This document shows positions 35,050 to 50,239 of a DNA stretch of 64,000 nucleotides, one piece after another. The DNA is from Letharia columbiana (lineage: Eukaryota > Ascomycota > Lecanoromycetes > Lecanorales > Parmeliaceae). Made by a program: the position numbers and the translations under genes. Location of the stretch: the NCBI RefSeq assembly GCF_014066305.1, contig NW_023501101.1, positions 1-64,000 of the forward strand. The letters are read 5' to 3'. Within the stretch, counting starts at the first letter, position 1; every line of letters starts with the position of its first letter. Below the pieces are notes generated by a model. The model was not told where the DNA came from, did no database searches, and worked only from the letters and a program-made list of their open reading frames with translations.

Positions 35050-38000
35050 AATAAATCTTAGATTAAATCTTCTTTATACTCTTATTAACTTAATATTAGC
35101 TATAAACCTCTTAATTTTAAATCTAGATAATATTTAAAGTTAAACTATTATAGATAAATTATAAATATATTATTATTTAAAAGAACTTAAGAACTTCGAT
35201 AAGAAAGTTTTAAATATCTTTAAAGTTAAATTATTTATATAATATAAAAGAAAGCGTTTTATCTTTAAAAGATATATTATTAAATTTAATTTAAATTATA
35301 TTAAAATATAATTTATAAATATTATCGAAGAAGAGTTAATTATAATCTTTATCTTTATTACTAATTTATAGAATTTTATAAAAAGCGCTATTAAAACTTC
35401 TAATACTTAATATAATAAATTAAAGACTTTAATAGAAAGCTTTTAAATTACTAGTCGTAATATTAAGATATTTTAATAATAAAATAAAGAATTTAATTAG
35501 AATATCGCTTAAGTTAAGATAAAGATATTAATAATTACTACTTAATTAAATAATAATAATAATTAATTATTTTATAAGCGAGAAATTAATAATAGACTTC
35601 GAGGTTTATATAATAGATATTATATTAATATTATAAAACTAATTAAAGAAAATAAGAAATTTAAATAAGATTTAAAATTTAAAGAGTAATAGTTAAAGAA
35701 GTAATAATCTTATATATTAGCTAATTTAAAAAACTTCGATAAAAAAAATATAAAGATTATATCTTATTAGTCGAGTATTTTTATTAATAGTATTTATCAA
35801 AACTTATATTATATCTCTATTATAAATCGCGTAGAGAATATAGAATTAAATAAATAATATCTTAATATCTTAAATTTTTATAATATTAATTATCGAAATA
35901 AGTAAAATAGCTAGCGTTAATATCTTAAAGCGAAATTTAAATAAAGCGTTATAATCTTTTCTATTAAATTTAAAAAAATCGATTATATATAAGATTATTA
36001 TAAGTTTACTATATATAATATTATTAAAATAAGAGTAAATAAAGATATCTTAGATTTATATTAAATTATTTAAGAAATAATTAATAAATTAAATAATATA
36101 TTTGAAATATATAATAAGATTATTAAATTAAATATTAAGATATTTAATTTTAAATTTAATATAAAAGTAATAGATAAGAAGAAATCGTTTAAGAATTTCT
36201 ACGTATAATTCTCTATAGCTATTACTCTCTTAAAATTTACTAATATTTATAAGATATTTAATCTAAAACGATTAATCTTTATATATCTAAAATATCGAAT
36301 TTTAAAATAATCTTTTAATACTTTTTAAGAATTAATTATTTTTCTATAAGTATTAAATATAAATCTTTAGATTATTAATAATATATTAGATTTAAAGAGT
36401 AAGAAAGAGATTAATAAAATTAATAATAGTTATAAAAACTTTATTCTCTTAAATAATTAGCGTAATTTTTTCTTTACTAAAAGAAATAATAATATTATTA
36501 TCAAAAATTTCTATATATAAAAATATAAGTATTTTAAATTATTAATAAATAGAATTTAAAAAGAAGATAGATATTTTAAATATTTAAAAATTGAATATCG
36601 TTCTAGCGATAATAATACTTTATATAAAAATATAGATTTATTAATAAAAGAATAAGTTAATATAATTCTAAAAGTCGTTAATATAAAGAAGAATATTCTT
36701 ATCGAATTATTATAAGAATTAAAAAATTAAAAATTTTTAATTAAGTCGTCGCTAGAGATTTAAAAGTCTTATATATAAAAATTAAAGAGTTAGAAATAGA
36801 AAGAATACTCGCTTTTATCTCTCTATTCGCGTATATTATTATTATTAAAATCTCTTTATAAAATAAATACTAATTAGATTTTTATAGAAAAATTATTATA
36901 TTAATAAAATAGATTAAGATTAATTATCTCTTAAATATTAAAGCTTTAATATTAAGCTTTATAAATATATCTTTTATTAAAATAAATAAGTTATTTAAAA
37001 TAATATTAATATAATTTTATAAATTATAATTAATTAATAATAAATCTATTTTTATTTTTAATATTATATATATAATCTTAATAAAACTTATTTTAAAAGA
37101 TTATATAGAAGAACTTTAATACTTAATTATCTTATTAAAATAATTTAATATTATTTTAAAAATATTATAACTAGAATAATATAACTCTTATATATTCTTT
37201 AAATTTAGAATTATTATATTTAATTTAGATTATTATATATTTAACTATTTATTATATAATAAATTTATTATTATTTAAAGTAATAATAAATTTTTAAAAA
37301 AGAATTTAAATTATATAGTAAAGATTATATTTAAAAAAAAGAATATAATAAAGATTTTTATCTATATCTTTATTAAGATAATTAAAAAATTAGAAAATTA
37401 AATTATTATTATATAATTTTAAGATTTTAAATAATTTTATTAATTTTATTAATAAGAAAGTAAAGTTTATTATTAATATTATCGTTATTATAATAAAAGA
37501 TTATAAGAAATTCTTTTATAAGTTAAAAAAGAAATCTTTAATTATAAAATAGTTATAAAAATAAATTTTTATAATATATTATAAAGAATTAGATATTTAA
37601 AATCCTATTAAAATTAATAAACTTCCCTCTTATCGCTTTATTAATTATAAAATATATCTTAAAAAAAAAGTTATTTTATTATTAAAAAGAGCTTATAAAC
37701 TCTTTAGAGATTAGATATTAATTATAAAGAAATATATTAATAAGATATTAAGAAAAGACTATATTAGATTAAGTACTTCTCTCTATATAATATTTATTCT
37801 AATTATAAAGAAACTTAATAGAGAATTTAAATTATATATAAACTATAGAGTCTTTAATATACTTATTATTTTTAATTAAAATATTCTCTTATTAATTAAA
37901 GAGACTTTTATTAAATTATACGCTATAAGAATATATAATAAATTCGATATTATAGTCGCTTTTAACGAAATTAGAATAAAAAAGAGTTATAAAAAAAAAT

Positions 38001-40800
38001 TATATTTCTTATTCGATATAGTTTATTCGAATATATAATAATATCTTTTAAGTTATATAATATCTTTATTACTTTTTAAATATTTATTAATAATATTTTA
38101 CGCGAATATTTAAATATATTCTATATTATTTATTTAGACGATATTCTTATCTATAATAATATTAAAAATAAATATATTTAATATATAGAAAAGATATTAA
38201 AGAAACTTCGATAAGTTAATTTCTATCTTAATATTAATAAATATAACTTTTATATTATTAGAGTTAAATATCTAAAATTAATTATTATAATAGAAGAAGT
38301 AGAAATAAATATAAAGAAAATTAAGATTATTACTTAATAGAAAAAATCTAGATATATTAAAGATATATAAATATTTCTAAAATTCGCTAATTTCTATTAA
38401 AAGTTTATTATAAGATATTCTAAAATCGTTATATTTTTAATAAATCTTATTTATATTTAATAGAAGAAAGACTTTATCTATTTATAGACTTAAGAATATT
38501 CTAAATAACTCGCTTTTAAAATACTTAAGAAAGCTTTTACTACTATCTCTATACTTATTTATTTCGACTTAAATAAAAAGACTTAATTAGAAATAAACGC
38601 GTCTAATTTTATAATTATTATTATTCTATTATAAGAAGATAAAAATAAAATATTTAGATTTATAATATTTCTCTTTAAAAAGATATCTTCTATAGAGTAT
38701 AATTATAATATTTATAATAAGAAACTTATAGTTATAATATAAGTTTTTAAAAAATAATATTCTAAGCTAACTAATATCTCTATCGAGAATCTTATTAAAA
38801 TTATTTTAAATTATAAGAATTTATAATATTTTATATTTTTTAAATAATTTAACTCTTACTAAGTAAGATAGATGAAGTTTCTTTTTAAATTTAATTTTTA
38901 TATTATTTATTATCTAGAGAAATAAAATATTAAATCTAATAATCTTATTTAATAAGTAAAAGATTTATCTAAAAATAAGAATAATAATTATACTTATTAT
39001 TAATATTATATAATTTTTAAAAATAATAATCTTAACGAAGATATTAAGAATATTATATATTTTATTATTATACTTTTAAATAATATAAAAGAAAGTATTA
39101 TCTCTCTAATTATAATATTATATAAATTTAATAAATAAAATAATATTAATAATAAGAAGTCTAATAAAGAATTACTATTAAAGATCTCGATAGAGACTTC
39201 TTAAGAGAAGTTTATAGAAGAATTAAGAGAAGTCTCTATTATTAATACTTCTAAGTTATTATATTAAATAAAAAATACTTATAATTATAATAATATCGCT
39301 TAAAAAATTATTTAATTAAAGATATCTAAATAGAGAAAGTTATTATTTAAAATAATTAAGAATAATCTTAAATTAAAATTAGATAATTATTATCTTTATA
39401 ATAGATTATTATATATTAATAATAGATTATATATATTAAATATTCTTAAATTATAAATTAAAATTATTAGAGATATTTATAACTCTTTATTTAAAGATTA
39501 TATTAATAGATTATTAATCTATAATAAAGTAAATAAACTTTACTATTAATTAAGAATAATAAATTTTATTACCCGCTATATTAAGAGCTATTATATTTAT
39601 AAAAGATTTAAAACTTATAAAAAGAGTAAATAAGATTTATTTAAATTTCTTTTTATTTCTAAATAATATTAATAAGATATTTTTATTAACTTTATTATAT
39701 TATTATCTATTTATCTTAGATATAAATATTTTTATTAATATATTATAATAATTATAAATAGACTTAATAAGAAGAAGAAATTCGTTTTTTTAAACTTCTT
39801 AGAAGTAAAGGTAATAATTTAGATCTTTATCGAATTTATATAGCGAGAGAAAGAATATTTATTTATTATTATCTTCGATTAAGATATTTAATTTATAATA
39901 TATTTCTAAAGAAGACTATATAAAAGAATTAAAACTAAATTTAAACTCTTTATTATATTTTATCTTAAAATTAATAAATAAATAAAGAACGCTAACGCTA
40001 TTTTAAAGTAATATTTTAGAGTTTATATTAATTATAATTAAGATAATTAAATAAATTTATTATTAATAGTAGAGTTCGAAACTAACTTCGATAAGAACGC
40101 CTTATTAAATATATTATTATTTCTTCTTATTAAAGAATATATTCTCTACTTAAAAATAGAATTCTTTATCTTTTAAAATTAATTCGCTAATTAAAGAGTA
40201 AAGAGAGATATTAAATTAGCTAATAAATTTATTAAAAAGATAAATATTATAAGAAATTATCTAAAAAGTTAATTTAAATAATTATAAGCTTTATAGAAGA
40301 AGTAAGCTAATTATTATTAACTTTTAATATTAGAATTTAAAGTTAAAGATATAATTATATTTAATAAAAGAAATATTAAAATTATACGCCTTAATAAATT
40401 ATTAAATTATAAAAATTTTAAATTATTTAAAATTATTAAAGCTTTAAATAATTTCGCTTATAAGTTAAAACTCTTAATTTTTATAAATAATATTTATTTT
40501 ATCTTTTATTTATAACTATTATATCTTAATAATAATAACTTACTATTAAGATAAATTAAATCTTTATTATTATCTATTAATATTAATAAAGAAAATAAAA
40601 TCTATAATATTAAAGAAATAGTTTAATTTAAACTAGATAAATAAAAAAATAATTTTCTAATTAATAAGAGAGAATATCTAATATATAAAATTAGATATAG
40701 AGATTTCGAGATTAAGAAAAATTTATTTTAATAATTATTTATAAATATAGTAGAATATTCGAATCTAATAGTAGACTTTTATTATTACTATCTCGAGGTT
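35050..40800 (+). mobile_element. RIP-destroyed Ty3/gypsy retrotransposon relic 2
   Basis: Plus-strand relics in order: an RT entry block around 37770-37880, a FDIIVAFNEIRIK-like block around 37951-37990, the catalytic YLDDIL still spelled out around 38128-38148, an RNase H block around 38590-38635, a zinc-binding integrase segment around 39560-39640, and the integrase core start around 39680-39790. The order is that of Ty3/gypsy. Upstream sequence from about 35.1 kb is probably gag. It lies head-to-head with relic 1. Stops are dense and LTRs are not evident. Confidence 0.7.
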
Positions 40801-42399
40801 ATTAGCCTTTATTTATTATTTAAAAAATCTTTAAAATAGTCTTCTTTATTAGCGCTACTAATTTATAGTAGCTATATTAACTTATAAGAAGATTTTAATC
40901 TTATAATAAAATACTAAGTTAATATATCTAAGAATATTACTTCGTATACGTCTAGATATACTTTCTATAAGATCGATATCTACTATATAGTAGTCGTTAT
41001 CGAAGCTTCGAATTAAAGGAGAAGATAATATTACGATTTTAATAATCTTATAATCTTATTTACTTATATTATAGTCTAATTAAGCTTTAGCGTATTAAGA
41101 TCTTTTAATCTTTCTATCTTATTATAAAGCTTATACTTATAATAATTCTATATAGATAGTATTCTCTTTATACTATAATATAGAGTTATTATATATATTA
41201 TTAAGTCTCTAATAACTAACTAGCTAGTCGATAATCTATTATATTTTTAATATTAAAAAATCGCTAATATATATTTATATTAGACTTAAAGAGTCTTAGA
41301 GTTATATAGTAATATAAAATTAGAAAGATAGATATATTCATATATCGATTTAGTAGTAAAACTAATTCTTAAAAAAATAAAGAAAACTTAGAGAAATTAC
41401 TTATTTAAGCTTATTCGCTAAGACTCCGCTAAGCGTATATTAAATATACGTAAATTAAGTAATCTAAAATCCTCTTACTTAAGACTTATAAGCCCCTTTT
41501 CTAATAATTACTTTCTCTCTTTAAACATTTATTCTCGAATTTAAGTATAAAAAGAATATTTTCTTATTATTAAAAGATTTATTAAAATTCTTTAAATCTT
41601 ATAGAAAAAGAAGAAAAAGAGTTTCTTATAATAGTATAGTATAAATATAATATATTATAAATATATAATAAAAGTATATAACGTCGATAGATAATATTAG
41701 ATATACTCTTATAGATTAAATATAATTATAATAATATATAGAGTAATAACTAATATTATAATTTAGATATATAACGTATATAATTAATATATAACTATAA
41801 TAATATTTACTTTTTCTCTAAAAAGTCTTTTATTTTATTAATACTTCTTTATTACTCTTAATAATCTACGTTTCTCTATAATAAATATATATTTAATAAA
41901 TATATATTTAATTAATATATTATATCGAGAATATAGCTATTATTATAAGTCTTTTAAAGATCTTATAATTATATATATATTTCTTATACGTTAATAATTA
42001 TAATTTATAATACATCTCTCTCTTTATAGCGTCTAAACCTCTTATTAATACTAAATAAGAATATCTATTATTACTATACGCGATAAGCTTTTTAATATAT
42101 TACTCGTTTATATAATATTATATTCGATAATAATAAAAATATAATTACTAAGTATTATTATTACGCTTATCTTTCGAGATAATTATATTATAATAAGTTT
42201 TTATATAAATAACGCGTAATAGATATATCTATAGCGTCTACTAATTTTCTTAAAAGATTTTAATAAATAAATATATTATTATCGACGCTAATACTATAAT
42301 TCATATTCGCTTATAATATACTTATATTATTTATTATCTTCTTATTCTCGATACTCTTAATTTTATATCTATTACGCGACTTAAGACTATTTATAAATA

Positions 42400-45300
42400 C
42401 TTTAATATAATTTTAATAATTATTTAATATATTAAAAATTATTTAAAAATAAAGAAGAAGTTAAATAGCGAAGCGATCTCGCTTAATAAAGTAAAGACTT
42501 TTTAAAAGATTCTAAGTATTCTAATAAGTATATATAACGTTATACGATTTACTAGATATACTTATACTTTTTATATTTATTTCTTATTCTTTATATCTAT
42601 ACTAATTATACTTTTAAATTAATCTTTTTTTAATAAATATATCTTCTTCGCGTTTTAAGTTAAATTTAAATTTTAAGAGTAGAAATAATAAAAGTAAGAT
42701 AAATAATAGTAAAGATAAAGAGAAAGAGAAGAATAAAAAAGAAGAGAAGAAAGAGGAAGAATAATAATAATAATAAGATGAATAATAAGATAAGATTTAT
42801 TATATAAGGGCGATTTAAGAAGATAATCTCGATAATAATAACATCGATAATAATAATCTTTAATAAGAGTCTTTAAGAGATTTAACTAGCCCGCTATTTT
42901 ACGTATATATATTTAATACTATAATATCTATTATATCTAATAATATAGTCTTTTCTTTATTATCTTTAGATATTAATACTTTTTATTAGTTTTTTTAATA
43001 TTATTTTTTATTATAATATTTAAGATTTAACTCTCTATAGCTAGATTCTTTATCTTTAAATATTTTTTAAAATTATTCATCTTTAAGCCCTTTTTCAATA
43101 TTTATATCTTACGCGTTTTATATTCGTAAGCTTTACTTACTAAACTTATTAATTAGATTTTATATATTCTCTATAACTTCTTTATTAAGCTATTTATTAT
43201 ACTTCTTAAAATAATCTTTTTATTAAATAAGATATTTTATCTTATTCTTTCTTATATACTTTTTATATATAAATTTTATTAAATACTCTTTATTATCTTT
43301 TATTAGTTTAGAAATAGAATATAATACTTAGAGATATCTAAATCTTTTAATCTTTATTTATATAGTTTTAATAATAATATATAGAAAATAGAGTAAATTT
43401 AATAGATAGGCGATAGTTATAGTCGATACGCTTATATTTTAATATATTTCTAAATATAAAATAAATTAATTAGTTTATTAGAAAGCTTTTTACTTAATCT
43501 CTTTTATTTTAAATTCTTTATAGAAAGTATAATAAGATTATCGCGATTAAATCTTTATAATTTATAATTCTTATTATAAAACTTCGATTACGTTTTTTAT
43601 ACGCTTTATTAATATCTTATAAGCTCTTATTAAATTATATCGATTTCTTTAATATATTCTTTCGCTATAGATATTTCTCTCTTAATAGCGCTATTCTTAA
43701 TAACTAATTTAAGTTTTAATTAATATTTATATATAGCGAAGAATAGACTATAATTAATTATTTTATACTCGCTTTAATAATATATAAATTTTATAATTAA
43801 TAGAAGCTCTATTTAATCGTCTTATCGCTTTAAATAATATACTTTTAAATAATATTTTAAAATCTAATTTTATCGCTTTATCTATTTATTAATTTATAAA
43901 TAAAAGATAATACTTAATTTATATTTTATTTATAATTAATAATAAACTTCTAATTAAAATATATTTATAAAGATAAATTCTTAATTTATAATAATATCTT
44001 CTAATACTTTATATCGAAGAATAATTTTCTTTATAAATAACTCTTCTAGTTATATAATATTAATTATCTTATTAATAAATATATATCTTAATATTTTAAT
44101 ATATCAATTAATTATTATAAGAATCGAGTTATAAATATACTTTTTATATTTATTAGAAGAAAGATTTATAATAAAGTCTATTATAATTTTCTTTTATAAT
44201 CTTATTAATAAAGAAAGTATATCTAATTTATTATAGAGATAATAGCGTTTTATCTTTATACGCTAATAGATATTATATATATTAATATACTTCTTAATAT
44301 CTACGCGAATATTATTTTAATAATATTTTCTATTTATTAATTTAAATATCTTATTAATATTAAAATATCTAGTTATAAAATTATTATAATAGTATTTTAA
44401 TAGCTCTTCTCGAATTAAGTCTTTTTTAGAGATATATAATTTATTATTATATCTTAATAACTTCTAACTATTTTAAATTTAATTATTAACGCTTTATATT
44501 CGCTTACTTACTATTTTATTAGCTTTATACTATTTAATAAAAGTATTCTCTTATTAAAGTATTTTTATAAATTTATAAATAGACTTATTATTTATATTAT
44601 ATATCGTTTTACTAATTATTAATACTTTAATAATTAAATATAAAACGAGTTATTTATAATTAATAGTTTTAGTAATAGAGTTAAGTCGCTTATTAATTAT
44701 ATTACGAATATATTAAATAAATATCTTACTTAAGCTTTCTTTTATTAAAGATTAAAATTCTTTAAATTTTAAAGAATATATTATATTTAAGTAAGTTTCT
44801 TATATTATAATAATTATTAAATTCTTAAATATTATCTTTTTTATAAATACTTTTTTTAAAAACTAATATCTAAGAAACTTTTATCTATACTTAAATTATT
44901 TAATATAATAAGAAATTTACTATTAAAATTATATTTTTTATATATATAATTTTTATAATTTTTATAAGCTATCTTAATAATAGCTAAAATAAAATTTAAA
45001 AGACTTTTAATTTTAGTTAATTTTTATTATAATATAAAAAAGAAGCTTATTAATTAATTTATTTTCGTCTTTATAATTAAAACGTCTTAAAAATATATTA
45101 TTAAAGTTTATCTTATTTAGTTTATATAAATCTAAAAAATTATATAAGAAGAGTTTTATTATTTAGCGAGCTTATCTATTATTTAATATTAATTATTTTA
45201 TAAAATACTTTAAATTATTATAATTAATAAAAATCTTAATAGAATAAAAAGTTATTTTTAAATAGTAATATTAATATTTAAATATTATAATAATCGCGAG

Positions 45301-47450
45301 AAGTTTTTAATTATATATTTTATAATTATACTTTATATTAATTATCTTTCTCGAATAAAAAGCGATTAAATATTATTATTTATTTATATATAGTTAAATT
45401 AATATACTCGCTATAGCGAATAATAAGATATTAATTTTAATTCGAATTAGAAGTTAAAGATTAAAATATTTTAGAAGAGATATAATTATAAAGACGTCTT
45501 TTAACTTCTTAAATATATACTCTATAATCTTAAGTTATAGAAATAATCTTAACTTAATATCTTTTTCGCTTCTTTTTAAAAAGTCTTATTAAAAAGTTTA
45601 TAATTTAAGAATAATAATAAATAAATCTTTAATAGAAATTTATAAACTTTAGAAAAGCTTATATATTATAATAGTCTTTTAATTTTAACTACTCTTAAAT
45701 TATAACTATTTTATATTTATTTATAATAATATTAATAGTAAATATTATAAAGTTAAGAAATTTTACTTCGATAATAAAAAACTTATATTTTTTAAATTTA
45801 TATAAAGACTATATTATTTAAGTTAATTAAATATTTACTTTATATAATCTAAATACTTCTTCTTTATATTAAAATAAATAAGAATATTATTTAAATATAT
45901 TATATAAAATTAGTTAACTAGTTTAATTAAAGTCTTATTAATATAAGTTTAAAAGATTATTAAGACGTTAATTAAGTTAAATAATATTACTAGATATTTA
46001 AAATACTCGTAATATATATAAAACGCTATCTTTTATTTATCGTCTTTATAAATTTATATATAATAATAAATATTATTTAAATTAAATTTAATATATTATT
46101 TAAAATTATTTAGGCGGTTAAGCGTCTCGCTAATTAAGAATAAGAAATATTAATTTTTAATAATTATCTTATTTAGTTTATAATAATTAATATATAAATA
46201 TAAATCTTTATTCTTTTTTAAAATAAATAGAATTAAAATTTCTATTAAACTTATAGAGTATCTAATTTAACTCTTCGCTAAAGCTTTATTAAAATAGATT
46301 CTTAATATTACTAATTTTATATTAAATAAATTATATAGTAAATTAAATAATAGCTTCGTCGTAGTTTTAATAATATAATTGCGATTTTTATATAATAATA
46401 ATTAACTTACTTCTTTTAATAAGAATATATCTTTATATTTTTTTAACTTATTAAAAAATTTAAAAATAATCTCTACGCTATTTATATAAATATTTTATAT
46501 TTTAATTATATTAATTTTATATTTCTTATTTTTAATTATTATTTTAATTATAACTAATATATAAATAATCTTATATTCTTTTAAGATATTTATAAATTAT
46601 TAAAATACTAGAATCTTTAGTAATTACTTTTTAACGTTAAAATATTAGATTTAATCTTTTATATTTATCTTAATTTACTTATTAATTAAAATTAAAAGAT
46701 TTAAAATTATTAAAAGATCTTTCTTATTAATAATATAGAAAATATATTTATAGCGTTTAATATATCTTTTAATTATTTTATAGATAATAGATAATCGAGT
46801 AGATATTATAGTAATAAGTTAATTTTCTATATATTTATATAGATTTTAATAAGAGATTATTAATTTTAATTAGATTCTATTTAATTATAAAAGGCTAGTT
46901 TATTATATTTACCTCTATATTATTATTAAAATAAATCTCGATAGAAATTTATAACTCGCTTTAATTATTTAAAAATACTTTATCTTTATAAATTAACGAT
47001 AAGATAAATACTACTTCTACTTTTACCCTTGTTATTATAAAGTCTTCGATAAAGATTTTTCTTTTTTTATTAAATTAATTACGTAAAGCTTATAATTATT
47101 AATTAAATTAATTAATATATTATTAAAATTTATATTTTTTATTTTTTCGATCTAATATAGATATTAATATAATTTTTCTTTATAATTATAATATTTTATA
47201 CTATTTAAATAAAACTTATTATTTTTAAATTTATTCTTTAATTTATAATTTTAAAATTATTTATCTTTTAAATTAAAGTTATTTTATCTTCGCGATAACT
47301 ATAATTTATTATATTAAGAGTTTTAATTTTCTTAATATTAATTCTCTTATAAGATAAAAATACTACTTACTTTATATTTTCTAGAAAAACTTTACTTTTT
47401 ATTATTATTTTTTAAATATATTATAAGCGTTAAAAAGTTTATCTCACTTA
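42400..47450 (-). mobile_element. RIP-destroyed Ty3/gypsy retrotransposon relic 3
   Basis: Minus-strand relics: an RT entry block around 46240-46140, a catalytic YLDDILIY-derived block around 45900-45855 (both Asp codons now Asn), and an integrase segment equivalent to the TAYHPQTDGQTER region around 43930-43870. Same family order as relic 1 and same orientation. A purine tract AAAAGGGAGATTTTAAGGGG near 47490-47510 could be a polypurine tract or LTR edge. Fully inactivated. Confidence 0.62.
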
Positions 47451-47570
47451 GTTAATATAATTTAAATATTAATTATTAATAATTACTTAAAAAGGGAGAT
47501 TTTAAGGGGGGAAAAGAAAAAAAAAAAAAAAAAAAAAAATTTTTAAAAATCAAAAATTTAAAAAAAAATA

Positions 47571-47712
<142 letters not shown>

Positions 47713-48378
47713 TAAAGATTTATATAAAGCTTTATAAATAAGTAATATATTTATTAATTCTTAATATAGAGATTTATTTAGACTTTTAATAATTAAAGAT
47801 AATTATTAAATTAGCGTATAGTTTTTTTTTTAATTATATTTATATATCTTTAATTAATATTTATATACGCTTAAATAATATTAAATCCGCGATTTATTAA
47901 ATCTTCGATTTAATTTAATAGAAAGTTAATAAACTTCTATTATATATAGTTATAATTTAAAAATCTATTCTTCTTATTAGTCTATAGTTCTTTTTAATTA
48001 TTATTAAAAGATTAATAAATTTAAAGAATCTTAATCTTTTTAATAAAAAAGTTTTTCGAAATTAGATAAAACGCCTCGTTTATCTTCTATATTAAAGACT
48101 TAATATTTTTAAATACTCTTTTTATAATAGATTAGTAATTTCTCTAATTAAATTATCTTTTCGAGGTTGCTAAATGACGTTATTATATTTAAAATTAATA
48201 TTATTTATAATTCTCTTTATTTTTAAAATCGCTAATAATCTTAATATATTATTACCGCTATTACGACTATAATTTATAAACGTTTTATCTTATTTAAGCG
48301 AATTAATCTCTACTTTTAAAGATTACAGTCTCTTTCCGACCTTTTACCTATTCCTGTCTTTGGGACCTGAACGATGAA

Positions 48379-50239
48379 TCACTGCCGCCAATAGGAGCTT
48401 TGAGCGCCTCTACTCACCGCAAATGGTACCCTTACGTCGCCGAAATATGGACCACCAGCACTCTCGGGAGTTCCACCGCCACCCAGCGCGCCACCAGCGA
48501 TACTGACACAACCATTACCAGCAATGTTACCGTGAGCCAAGCCCAAAACGTGATAGTTCATATTATAAATCCCATCCGGGCAGTCACCCTCGACGCATCT
48601 GCCGCTGGTCGTCGACACGACAACATTCCCTCCAGCATCCAGCAACTCAAGATGCTGCTCATCCCTTCACTTCCACCACGCGAGCCAAGTTCAGTCCCGG
48701 CCCGCCCACGATTTGCCAGACGATGTAGTTGCTGATGACGCGGATCTTCATGCCGGACGAACCGGCTGGCAAGATGACAGCCCAGTTGAGCGTGTTGGTG
48801 CCGGTCTCAAAGCCGTCGGGTTTCTCCTAGTACGTGCCTTGGCCATCCTTTCGGCAAGTGGTATTTGGCGAGATCGTTTTGTACCACAGTGCTCCTCCAA
48901 CAGCTTGGGTGCCTAAAGGGGTGGACATGGGGGAAGCGGAGCCACCAGCTTTCCATGCATGGATGAACGAGGTGATGAGTGGTTGCCATGCAGTGTATGG
49001 GAATCGAACTTGGCTTGTGTACGGAGATCGCTGAGGGTCACCATTTGACTCAGGCCTGATGTTGCCGATGTAATGGCTTTCTGGGCCGTCATCTTATTGA
49101 GAGATATTGGACTGAAATTTTATTCGGAGTGATGTCAGACTTGCCCATGTGATAATCTCAACGAAGTCAGGTTGTGAAGACATGCTGTGAATCTTCAAAA
49201 TGCGAAGAAGTAGGTTGAGGCCGCCTGCACGATAGACATTGGTGCCATTCTATCTGCTGTGATTTGGCGAATGTCTTTGGTCAATGAAAGAGAGGAGTCA
49301 TATACAGCATTCTTGTACTGGAGCGTGCTCAATGCTACGTGATCGTCAGCGGTGATTAATCACAGTGATCAGAGTCAAGCATACCCATCATGTAACCCTT
49401 GCCTTGTGATTTGGCGGCACCAATGACGGGCAAATCAGGGGAGATTCCTCCGGGTTGACTACCACCGAAGCCGCCCTTCAACGGCCGTGCAGCTTCCCAG
49501 CTCAATGTACCATCCATTAAATTACCCCAAGAGGACCACCACTACATTTGAGGCCTCAATCAAAGCAAAGTAGCATAATTATGACACAAGACTCACCTCG
49601 GTAGCGACTTCCTAGTAGCCTGCAGTATGGTCAAAGTCAGGAATGAAACACATTTCCGAAGCAGATCTGTCTTTCAAGCTATGATGTATGTCAGAATGAA
49701 GGACTTAGAACCGAAATGGGATCCTGGGCTACCTGTCCAAGTACTGATACTGAGTCCACCGTCTGAAAAAGTCGACATCGTAAGCTTGCCATTTGGCCCC
49801 AAATACCACGCAGTGTTGCCAAGGTAATCCGTGAGAATGATATGATAGTCGTCCAAATTATCTTGGTCGTAAAGGTCCATGCTGACGAAAGTTTGGAATC
49901 CCTGTATGCGGCATATCCGAAAAGATAGCCAATCATTGTCACAAAATACTCTTGTGCTGGGTCGCCAACATTCAGGGGAAAGCCATCGAGTCTGAGCCAT
50001 CACTAGGGTCGAATCAGGCTCAGGGAACAGACCATACTTACCCCATGGCAATCGCATCGTCGATGTCCTAATGCACATGATCTTAATCCACAGTACCAGT
50101 CTGACGCTTGAGTTTAGCAGCAACTCTGCGACAGGATGAAGCATAATACCACGTAATGCGCAAAGACTGCCTTGGTCCGTATGTTGCCAATGAAGAGTGG
50201 CAGAGCCGCCAGCACTGCGGATACTGTAAAGAGATGCAT
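48379..50239 (-). pseudogene. GH71 alpha-1,3-glucanase (mutanase), RIP-type decay
   Basis: The ATG at 50239 opens a signal peptide (MHLFTVSAVLAALPLFIG), then VFAHYV, the usual start of a GH71 catalytic domain. After a 49-nt intron come TGTVD, a TAA (50085-50083), DHVH, a TAG (50070-50068) and DIDDAIAMG. A second 50-nt intron leads to LDGFPLNVGDPAQEYF, a frameshift near 49900, then GFQTFVSMDLYDQDN, LPVIGAAKSQGKGYMM, STLQYKNA, PDFVEIITW and the GH71 signature GPESHYIGNI. Near the C-terminus a TAG at 48829-48827 and a frameshift near 48660 break the accessory domain, which ends at 48379. GH71 enzymes cut alpha-1,3-glucan of fungal walls. Each stop replaces what is most simply CAA or CAG, a CpA-to-TpA change. 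Family assignment is strong; loss of function is very likely. Confidence 0.82.
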
